From Branchiostoma floridae (Eukaryota; Chordata; Leptocardii; Amphioxiformes; Branchiostomatidae), in assembly GCF_000003815.2 (NCBI RefSeq), contig NC_049983.1, forward strand, positions 19,137,694 through 19,201,693: a DNA stretch of 64,000 bases, in the 5' to 3' direction. Every line of letters starts with the position of its first letter. Position 1 is the first letter of the stretch. Both the position numbers and the translations under genes were made by a program. The notes beneath the pieces were generated by a model. The model did not search any database. It was not told the origin of the DNA and saw nothing but the letters and a program-made list of their open reading frames with translations. Positions 13,001 to 25,000 of this stretch are shown piece by piece.

Positions 13001-16000
13001 TCTGTATCTCTCTCACTTTCTCCCTCAGTCCCATAGCCGGTGGCAGTATTTCACAAATTTATGTACTTCACAAATACATAAATGTCTTGCCTTGACATAC
13101 ATGTACACGTGAACAGGTATGAGGGTTGTCATAAATATATTTATACAATTCCCCGTCTGCACCTAATACATTATACAGTCTGACAGTCCCTGCATTGTTG
13201 TCTATAGAACTCTGCCCTACATTTAATATTCATGTAGGAGTCAAGGATAGTACAGTTCTCATAGAATATACAAATCATACATTTTGTACAGGAGTCAATG
13301 ATAGTATGATTCTCATAAAATGTACGAAGTCAGCAGGGGAGAAACACTGGTTGTATGAAACTGAAAGAAAACTCTAATGTCCAAACATATAATGTAGTAT
13401 AATTTGTAAATGACTATCCCGGACAACAGTACCTTGCCTTTCTCCTTCTGTAACTCCTTCTCCAGAGAGGCTGAGGTGCTCCGCAGGTTGACCAGTTCTG
13501 TGCAACAAATAAACAGCACATTCATATGATAACATGTTCATTGTTTTCTAATAAAAATATCTGAAAGCCTTTCTACAACGCTTCATTGATCTGTAAACAA
13601 ACCCTTTATTATATGATGATAAATGCCCTAATAGCAAACTGTGCAGTTCTTCTAGCACAACATGGCAGGATGCCAATATGTCAAGACTCATGAGTATACT
13701 TTGGTGTAAGCTTTGCTAACTAGGAAAAGATGGATGTGTATGAGCATGTGTTACAGTATGAGCTAAATAAATAAATAAGAGTTAGATTATATAACGTCAG
13801 GATGTAGAAATGCAAACTAAAAAGTATTTGATGGTATTTGACGTATGTGACAGACATGCAGCCACCCTCTCATTGGTTGAACTAATTGAGTAGTTGTCAA
13901 GTTGTCAGGACTGGTCTGTTCCACAAACCTCTGTCTTGTCTGCGACATTGTTCCTGTAGTTGGTAGTTGGAAGTCCTCAGTTCCAGAAGCTGGGTCTAAA
14001 TGAGGGCAGAAATCATGTGGTCAACAATTTAAGATTGAAACTACAGGTAAAGACTGTTTGTAGTACAAATGCATTTTCACTTTGCACCTGCACATTATAT
14101 AAAAAAACCTGCTATTGCTGAAAACATAGCCTAACGTTACATATCATCCCTGCCAGACTAATTACATAATGCACATAACGTTACAGTGTTTGAAACACCT
14201 GTCCAGTCTAACTTGTCTGTCTAAAAATATGACCATCTTATTTCAGTGTGGGCAATGACCAGTGGAGCAGAAACTGAAGACTTGTAGTGCGGTGTATGTC
14301 CTAAACATAGTGCTTGATGTTAACGTTACCAAACATGTCAACATTCGTGTAAGTTATTACTTGTGGGGTAACGTTAAACAAATTATTCATTGATCAGTAA
14401 ACAAGACTATCAAAGACTAGCAAGTTATCTTTGGTAAGGTATACTTAATTCAAATTTATCCAATTTGATGTATTCTCTCGCAAAACTACGAAAGCTTCAC
14501 CCTCCTTTTTCAGCACTGGAAACCAGTGCTGAAGATGGCTTCAGCACTGGAAACCGAGTGCTGAATGTTCGTCAGCACTGGAAAACCAGTGCTGACGCGC
14601 TCTCAGCACTGGAGACGCCGGCTTCAGCACTGGAAACCGAGTGCTGAATGTTCGTCAGCACTGGAAACCGAGTGCTGACGCTCTCAGCACTGGAAACGCC
14701 GGCTTCAGCACTTCAATGCGTTTATATTGAGTGGGTCAGTTTACCTGACACCATTAGTATTCACCAGAATCGACATGGCTACTGCGATATCTATCACAAA
14801 TTGACACAATAAATTTGTTTGCAATCCCGTTTTAATGATATTCATTCCTTATACATTTCAATTATACAAAACAACACAAATTCAGGCTTTTTTTGCATCT
14901 GAATCTATCTTACGTTATATCAAAACCGCCGTTCGGCGTAACACACCAGCTAAAACTGCATAAACTTGAAAAATCATCTTCATTAGTACCGTATATAGTA
15001 CCGCTTTCAGTACTTTGTATCTATACTCTATACATACACCAAGTTACACATTAAATTGAATAGCACAACCAAAAGTTTAACTTTATTTTTAATCAGTATA
15101 CTATACGTCAAGTACCGCTCTCAGCACTAGGACACTCCAGTGCTCGAAATACTTCGGCACTGGTTTGAAGAACGTTCCAGTGCTGAAAAGACGTCAGCAC
15201 TCGTTTTCCTGTGCTGAAGATTGCTCAGCACTGGTGTTCCAGTGCTGAAGTGCCCCTGAGCACTGGAAAATCGAGTGCGGAAGGCGAAGCTTTTGTATAT
15301 CAGCACTCGGTCCCAGTGCTGACGGCGGTTTCAGCACTGGGTAACCAGTGCTGAGTGACCTTTGACCTGACCCGTCGCCGCCAGGGCCGCGAGTTCAGCA
15401 CTGGAGCCGAGTGCTGACGAACATTCAGCACTGGAAAACGTCTTTTCAGCACTGGAAAACGAGTGCTGACGTCTTTTCAGCACTGGAAAACGAGTGCTGA
15501 GGGAGCTTCAGCACTGGAGAAAGGCCGATCAGCACTGGAAAACGAGTGCTGAACATTGGGCTGTTCCAAAAAAAAAAAATAGAGGGGGGGTTGACGACAC
15601 CGAAATTTGCTTCCGACCCCTAGAGTCCAGCTGTCCAGTTCAAATGCTTCGACCCCTAGAGTCCGGGTCCAAAATACTACGACCCCTAGAGTCCAACTGT
15701 CCAGTCCAAATGCTTCGACCCCTTGAGTTCAAGTCCAAAATACTACGACCCCTAGAGTCCAGCTGTCCAGTCCAAATGCTTCGACCCCTTGAGTCCAAGT
15801 CCAAAATACTACGACCCCCTAGAGTCCAACTGTCCAGTCCAAATGCTTCAAACCCCTGAGTCCAGTCCAAAATACTACGACCCCCTAGAGTCCAACTGTC
15901 CAGTCCAAAATATTACGACCGAAGTCCTGCTTTCCCTCGCCTAATAATTTTCGTCTTAGTGTTGGCTTTGCGGTGGAGAGGTCATTGTTTTTTTTAATGT

Positions 16001-19000
16001 GAACGCTCCAATCGGCTTGGATTTTCACTGATCCAGCTCGTTTGCAATACATTCTTAAGAGATAGTTTGAGACACTTGCGAACAATCGGCTTGGCTCGAA
16101 CCCTGAAATTGAACGCAACGTGGATAGATTCTATGCAAATTTTCCCCCAGTTGGAGGTTGTATATCCAGGTACACAAGGTCAAAGTTTGCGTAGTTCGGG
16201 ACCCATACCACATGCCACGCTGACAAGTTTGCTCACTTAAAGACCAACCCCGTACTATAAAACCACCCAATAAATTCGGCTAACGTAAACTACTAGAGCT
16301 CAGTCTTCTGTTCACTGTGGTGGAGTTCACATCGGGGAAGGCTGGCTGAGACGGCTGACCAACACAAGTTTATTTTCAATTCAATTTTGATATTAGGATA
16401 CTACATTAGGTATTAAAGTATGATTATACATAAAGCTTTACCTAACCCAGAATATAAAGTAATGAAAATGCTGGCTTGTCTTACTCTGGTACTGTGAGAC
16501 ATAACTGACAGTTACATGTACAGTCTACATAGCCCCTGTTGGTACACTTGCAAACAGACACCACATTATTAGCCATATTTCTAGACACATAAATATCAGA
16601 GCTAATTCAGTTATAAGGAAGATTTTCAAGTTGCAATCATGTGTAGATACAAAAAGACATTTTGATACAAAGTTGGCAGAGCAGACTTGAAAGTTTCAAT
16701 TTGAACACAAGGTTGGTTTCCCAAAATTTGAAAGTTGCTGTTATTAGGACCTCGATTATGTAACTTTGTTACAACTATCTTGATAATTCTGCAGGGTTTG
16801 ATAGTGTTTCCTTGAAAACCAGTAGAGAAAAATATTTGAATTTTTGACCAGTATTTTATGCTAATCTGTCCCTACCTTTGTTTCCAGTGTGTAGACAGTC
16901 TGAGATTTTTATTAGTTTATGTATTTATAGGGGTCAATTCACCCCTCTAGCTGCTGGGATGGTCACAGTAGGGAGTACTTCCTTAGTGCTGTGCCCAGGG
17001 CACTCCTGTTTGGTCTTTAACTTATTCTTGTGCCTATCGATAATGTCTGGAAAGAAAAAAAAATGCTTTACAGGGTCAAGGCAAGTGGAATTGGAAGCAA
17101 ACAATTAAGCTTTTGATCGCGCTTTGGAGGAGAGAGGAAATACATGAAGCACAGAGCAAACTAGAAAAATGCACGAAAAAACAAGGACATCTTTGACTTG
17201 AGCAGAAGATCTCCCTCTTTGCCAACATATACTATGTTAGTTAGGTCATGACCCTAAATGACCTGGGTTTGAGAAAACCTACAATGTTGTACGAAAGTAT
17301 AAAAGTATCTAAGTCCAGGTACCAGGGAATCGTAATCAGTTTGTTCTTTTTTTAGTGTAAACAGGGTCTTAGATAAAACTTTCAGTTCATCACTCCTCCT
17401 ATCAACAACCCCCCCATCATGCGTCAAATGACTGCTGGTTTACACTTGGCATTGCAAAGGATTTGCAGTTTACCCTTCTTGAAGAGATGGGTGGGGCAAG
17501 TGGGAGGGGCAGTGATTATCCCTACTGATAACAGGCCTGAGCATTCAACAATGCTAGACTGGTCACTTGATGGGTATGCACCTGGGTATGCATACCCAGT
17601 CCTAGTCCAGCAGACTAGGACAGAGGGAAACTGAAAAAGATTTCAAGATGTGTTCAGGGGAATATTGTTTCCACAGCTTCTAATACATTAACGGTTTTAA
17701 TCTACTGAATAGACACTTTGGTAGGACTCTTGACCAGCCAAACTCCTTATGCCACTGGTAGATCTGCCTGAATATTTAATTCTATAGATCCTAATACACA
17801 ACAAACATACCAACAATGTAGCTATTTTATAGTAGTTGGCCGTTCTTGCCAACATCCTCTCAGGAAAACATTTTCAAATCTGTAGGAAATCTGTAAGTGA
17901 AGGTAACTAGTAGTAGTAGAAAGGTTGGTATTTGCTTATGACCAAATTTAGAAATTTTTACTCTGTCCTTCTTATGCCAAAAAGGGACTGTTCCAAAATT
18001 GAACTTGAAAAAAATCATCCCATGCCAGGATGGACACTTCATATTATAATGTAACCTAAAACTAAGGTTTGTTGTTTGTTTGAACCTTTATTTATTCATT
18101 AGAAGCTGAAATCGGCCTGCAGGCCGCTTTTCTGGTATAAGGTACATTCATACTAGTCCTGCACTGTAACAGCACTTATTTCTTAATTAGGTCATGTTGA
18201 TTTGATTGTATGGATGACATCCTCTGGGAATCCAAAAAGTGATGTGAGCAAGCGAATTAAAAAAGAAAGATTGGCATAAAAAAGTTGCCTTGATAGAACC
18301 TCCTTGATCTAAGCGAGGTGATTGGCATTGCAAGTGAAAGTGCAGATTGGGCCAAATTGTAATTACCCTACCATTCATCCACAATCAGCCAGCCTGAGTA
18401 CCAGCCTTGACCCCATTCACACTCAGAAAAACAATTTGAAAAAACATGTTATCCTAATAAACAGCCCAATTCGAATAAGTTTCTGCAGTGTGAACGCTCC
18501 CAAATCACTCGGGGAGGTGGATAGAACTGCGCTGCGGGGAGTCCCGATTCATGCGATTCAGCAGTGTGAACGCGCAAGTGGATAGGATTCTGCTACGTTC
18601 CGGGGTGTGACGTCATGCATCCGGGAACTTGGGGTCCTACTTTGCATCGTGTGGGAAACACTACACACGCCTGATCGCTTCGTTTTTCAGCAAGCATTTT
18701 CCGTTGTGTTTTACTTCCAACAACAATGAGCGGAGAGAAAGGGACATTTTCTTCATCATTCGCAAAGTGAACACCAGAACAAACGAAGCTGCTCATTTCC
18801 ATCTGGGGCGGGAGGAAACGCAGAAAAAGCTTGGGAAGGTCCATAAAAACAGGGACATTTATGAAGATATATCAAAAGGAATGGTGGAGCATGGAGTTGA
18901 GAAATCCCTTGAACGGTGCAGAGATAAAGTTAAGAATCTCACCGCCAACTACCACAAGACGCAGCGATACATCTGCGAAAGTTTTATTCGGATAAGACTG

Positions 19001-22000
19001 AGGGCACACTAATCGAATTGCCCAAGAGCAATGCGAACACAATTTTGGGTCAGATAGAAAATTTTTAATTTAGATAACTGTTTTATTCAAATTGTTTTTC
19101 TGAGTGTGAACGGGGTCATAGTTACCACTGGCTCGATCCTTTTGCCCCACATTCCATGTGTGCTATTCTTTAGAGGGTAGATGTTGGTCTGAGCTGCTCT
19201 AGAACTAGTAGAAGCTTGCGCTGTAATGCAAGGTACTATAGATCATGCTCCTTGTCAACAAGTACATGACATCCGCACAAGCTGCAAGAGTCTCAACTCC
19301 TTGGTTTGAAAAGTACAGGGATATACATAGAAACATTTAATTTGGGGCCAGTGAAAAGTTGACTTGGGCCAGCAGATTTTTTATGAATTTGCTCTCTAGG
19401 GCAAGTGAATTTTAAAAAAAATATGTTTAACCCAGTTCCACAACACCAGCAGGTGTCAGGAGCTGACAGGATAACTGCATATGTGTGTGGGGAAAGACAG
19501 AGGGCCACCTGGTGAGACTCCTTAGAGGAGAGACATCGAGGACACAAAAAATGGGAGGGGGTCTAGTCACAGGCTAGTAGATTTATCAACCACAACATGA
19601 ACTAAAAAAATAAGTCAACTAGAGCAACCCTGTACTGGTAGTCCTTTATTCAGGAGGGAAGTTACAACACCAGGTACAAAATGACATGCATGTGGGCTTC
19701 GTTAGACTCTGCCCAGTGGGGTGCCTGTTCCCTCTGTTTCAAGATTGCTCATCTTCTTTGCTCATCCAGATTTCTTGCAGGGAAAAATAACTCATATATA
19801 GACTACAATGCCATTTGTTTCTTACCCTCATAGCAAAAGGTATGACTGTTTCCAAAGAAGTGATGTGAAGGAGATCTTCAAGACAGTCACAGCTGTTAGC
19901 CAGCCTGGAGTATGCATGACTAATTATTCGCCCACCCATGGAGTTACCTATCACTGTGCTTGTTTATACCAGGATGGTCTGCCACCTCTACCATCTCTAC
20001 TTGAGATAGTTTTAGAAACTCAGCTGAGACCTTATGCTGTTTGTATTTGCAAGGATGTAAGTTAGTATACTGAAAAGTGGTCACCACATGAAAGTTCTCA
20101 AGATTTTCAATTTTGAGGCCAAGCATGACTATAAACGCAGTCACTGCTGATTGGCTGAGCCTCAGTGAGGGGAAACTGCGGTTTATTCAAACTGGAAGCA
20201 AGGTCCTAATGCTGCAATTGGACAGTACTACAACTTCCATATGTACTTGTAGCTCCTGGAATATGCACTATGTAACATATTGGCCCAAAAATTGAAACTT
20301 TTTACCATATTTGCTTCATTACTTCATATTCCTGGTGTTTGTGAACTGTGAAAAAAATGCATGAGGTCATAAGGTCAACTGATAGTCAGAAAATCATGAA
20401 CCCTCCTGTTTGCAAACAGGAGGTCCCCAAGGGAGGGGTTATATCACTAGCACAGCCAAAATCTCCTTTTGCTTCAGAATAGCAAGACATCCCTGCCCCT
20501 GGCATGGGAGTCTGATATTTGTAAAATCACTACCAGGGTTATCAACAAGCTGGCATTATTTCCCTTCAAACCTGCATGAAATTTTGTAAAGATGAAGTTT
20601 TTAAAAAGAAACTTCAGCTAATATCAGTCATCCCCTCTGTGCAGTCAGGCCTCTGTGGCCAGTGTTGGTTGGTGAATTTTTCTATGGTCATGTTGTTATT
20701 ATCCCTCACTGAATATAGTATAGAATGCCATGGGGTTGACTGGTCGGCTGTTTCACAATTGAGTGTACCCATTTATTTTTCCACATGTTACCAGTTGATA
20801 AGAAAGTTTACATAAGACATTACTGTTTTACACTTTTATTTCCCAAAAGCTGATGTAACAAGGAACACAACAAAAAAAGAAATAGAGAAATCCATCAATA
20901 TTTGGCAAAAATATCGTAAAAAATATTACTAAGAAATGTCTTATTTTTAGTGTTACCAGGGGTCATTCAGTTTTTTTCACAATTAAACCATTGCATCTAA
21001 CATCAAAAACATGGCTGCTACCTTAAAATTCCTTATTTTGTACATGCAGGGATATGTTAACTAGAGATTTATTACCATTTTTTGAAGATATTCCGACTTT
21101 TTTTTGGCAATCAGGGTTATTTTGTATTTTCACCCACATGTTACCAATTTTAATGTAATATTTACTTAAAGGTTTCAAAGTCTGTAGCATTATTTTAATG
21201 TGCTGTGATAAGTGTTAATTTGACATGTTAATATTTGATATGATGTATGTGAAAGAACAAAAGTAGAATGAGATCATTCCTACTTTCATCTGAGTCACAG
21301 CGAAGGATCAAAGTATCGGCTGTCATTTTCCGAAAAATTTTGTCCCGTCCGTACCCCCCCTTAATTTCTATATTAAGTTAATACCACAAGCTTTTGATTG
21401 TGATAGTTTACAAGTCTCTTTGACCAGATACCAAACCACTATAGAAACCAAATCTATGATTAAGACCTTGCCCAATACAGCACCGTATAACTGCAAATGT
21501 CCCGTCCGTACCCCTGTCCCGTCCGTACCCCCACCTGTCCCGTCCGTACCCCCACTTTTAGATTTAAGCAAAATATTGGGGAAAATGACATTCCAATTGC
21601 TAAAATAACACATACTAAAGACTTAAAAGATAAAAACATCTAATCTCCTCAATAAAAATAGTAGTTTCTAATGAATTCATCATCGTATTCTTTAACAGTT
21701 TTTCATTAATTCCCATAAACTGCCTGGGACTGGTATGAGATGAAATATGATATTCCCCTTAAGTTACCATCCCATTTTGCCCAGACCATGTGCTCTCCTC
21801 TAGCCCAGCTCAGTCTCTTCCTGATTAAGTTGATGGTGACAACCCATTTTCCTCACCTCCCACTAGTGCAGTTAGTGTAAATGCAAAGGGCAAGATAGGC
21901 ACTACCTGACACGCCAAGGAGAAAGGCAAAGGTTCTCGAGATACTTTTCAAGTCTCCTATCAAAATAAAATCCTTGAGAAGAAAGGGGTACTTGCTGTAG

Positions 22001-25000
22001 CAAAAGAGAGCAGAAGAGAACTGCAAGTAGGTCAAGAAATTGCAGATTCCCTGACAGAGCAGGTACATTCCAGCAAGTTCACCGTGGAGCATCGCCATCA
22101 AAGAAAATACGCTACCAGTAATGGCATTCTCAGATCAGATCTAATAAGAATGTCTAACTCCCTTAAAGTTTAGACAATATTGCAGTATTTGTAGATGCTT
22201 TAATTAACTGGTATTTGGTGAATAAATGTGTTCCAAAAGGTTTGGACAAGTCCCTGCAGTATCAGTCTTGTTGGCCTGTTGTCTGGCTGTGTCCCGTCCG
22301 TACCCCCACATAATATCATATTCATAAAATCATCAAGTCCCTTGTTGTGTTGCCAATGTATAAAACCTAGAATCTTATGTAGGAGTATATAAAGAATGAA
22401 ATTTTACCAAAGTTTAGCTACCAAAGTGCTTGAATTTAAAAATTTCGTATTTGACCTTTCCTTCCACATAAAATGACAGCAAGGTGTTATCATCGCCTTA
22501 CAATAAATGACCAGAAAATGACACAACAAGGTGCTACTGCAAATCAAAGTTAGTTTTCTGGTCTTGTGGACACTAGTGATGGAAGATAACATGGAATAGT
22601 GTTTATCTTTAGTTCTTCCTCTGGCTGTACTGTATATATCTTTACATACAGTCTTACAGTTGTCCCGTCCGTACCCCCATGGTGATCCATGAAAGAAAGC
22701 CCTGTATTATAGTAACCGAGAGGTGTTGTGCAGAGATCTTTTAGGATATTGAGCCCCAAGTATGTACCTTTCAATTGCCAACATTAATTTTGAAATATAT
22801 TCAAGTTGATTTTTCAACCTCAGTGACACCTGTTTGGTACACTCAATTGTGAAACAGCCGTGGTGTAAAACTTTAAGACTTCTACTTGGCTGACACTACT
22901 CAACTTTACCAAGGAGGTTATATAGACCGTGACTTTACTGAGTTACTCTAATTTCCTAACTGGCAATTGACTGGGGACCATCCCCTCCGTTGATGGTCCC
23001 CCTCCGTTGCAGTCTTCCTGTCTGCTGTGTCTGTAAACATTCTGCCAGCACAGTTCAGCCTGGTCTGCCTTTTTTTGTTTTTAGACATTTTTGTCAGCCT
23101 TTCTATCTTGTCCTGTTTAACCTTATGTCCAAAACATCTAGGAACGCAAAAAAAAAAAAAGCCAGAACTGAACTTCTGCTTGGAGAATATCTCTATACCC
23201 TGATGGTCACTTTTACAGAGGGACTGAAGTGAAGGTCGAGCTCTCCATCTGATAAACCAAGGACAGAATGTTCTTGCCTTTAAACCTCCTTGGTCAAATA
23301 AAAAAAATCCTTGGTCAAATAAAATTGAGAGTTAACTTTTAATTATATACAAAATGTGTTATGTCCTTGGTCAAACCACATATACCTACCCTGGAGGCCA
23401 TCCGGGATCGGGCAGCTAGGACCTACCCTTTATGTTGAAATCAGCTGTAGCCAATAAGGTTTTGCACTGGGCAGGGTGGGGGATGACATGCTGGGCGGTG
23501 GTGTCATTAATCACAGCACTGACCAGCCCCTCTTGGACGCTCTGCATGACAGGCGACACCAGACGGAAAGGGTAGCGATAAGAGTGAGATTGATGTTGGG
23601 CTGACTGCCTTGGCTCCCCGAACAAAAATTGCTAACAAACCTCGCTAGCTACCCGGTCCTGTCTGGCTTCCAGGGTACATATACCTTGTGTCGTGAGTCA
23701 GATAGGATTTTTAAATTCTCTACCCCAATTCCCTAAACATCCCATCCCCCAACATCTAAAGCAAGGAGTTTATACCCTTCTTGATCCCAACAAGTACATG
23801 TGTATAAACTTCAGCATGCCTCTCTTCATTCAGGGATGTTTGTTTGTGAACACCACCCTAATCAACATCAGGGTGTGAATTACCCTGATTTGCATTGAGC
23901 CAAAATAGAACAATGGATCCTCCCTGGGTGGCTGTAGTCAGGTTCTGGGTCATAAAGGGGCCAGACAGTTTCTAATCTGCAGAGCCCATGGGCCCATGGT
24001 ATCAAGGCAAAAAAAAAGGTTAAGATTGAAAAATTAAAATCTAAATAATCCTGTAGATGCAATACGTAATATCAACACCCCTCAAAAAAGCATAATGAAC
24101 GGCCCTTTGCGGCCTTCTACATTAGCGCTGGTGTTTGTTGTTCGGGGAGGGTGTCTGCGCAGAAAAATTATGATCTTCGTGACATAAGACCCTGTCTCTG
24201 GCCCATAGTTTGAAAATCATGAATTAGCGCCCGCCCCAACAATAACCGCCAGCACTCGGGGCACTGCACTCGGGGAAGGCTGCAAAGGAGGCTACAGTAC
24301 ATTGATCAGGGCCATATTTGGGCATGTATCAATTGAGGCTATTACCTCCTTGCTGTTACTAATTTTGAGAGACTTTGGAAATGTTATGTTTGTACAAAGT
24401 TATAAAGAACTTCGTTTGTCTCTAGACCCCCCCATCTGGCTGTCTGAACAATTTGTAGAAATTATGGCCCCAAACATTTTTTCAGAGGGCTTGACCAGAC
24501 ATTGGAATACAGAGTTGCCTGCTCAGTGAGCTCCTCTGGCTGGTCAATTTCTAGTTGTTTTTTGAGCCAGCTTTTTTCTGGCAAGTCATGGAATCTGACC
24601 AAGGAGCTTTCATTGATCTGACCAAGAAGCTTTTGACAGAGTTTTCCTATTAGAAAAATTATTTTTTCAAAAATATATCAAGTGTAACTAGTGCCAAACA
24701 CTGAACAGCAAATGCCAATCGGTCAGTTCAGCGGGGGGCCCGTGACGGTTTCTGTCATGTCTAAAGACAAACCGTCACTGGTGACGGTAATAGGAGGTTG
24801 TGGATCATATGCTAATGATATGCAGTGGAAACAAGTTTTGCCACATAGTTCTAACGTTCGTTTGAGACATTGAAAGTCATCAATGTTCCAGGTGAAATGG
24901 CCTGCCACCAGTGACTGCTTCCTTGTTATTCTCCTATGACCCTGTCACATGCCCGGCTTGCACTACTATGCACCAGTGCGGTGATGGCAGAAGCCGAGTT

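Noticed and set aside
15494-15870. 121-codon plus and 76-codon minus ORFs
   Set aside because: Translations of the GACCCCTAGAGTCCA tandem array.
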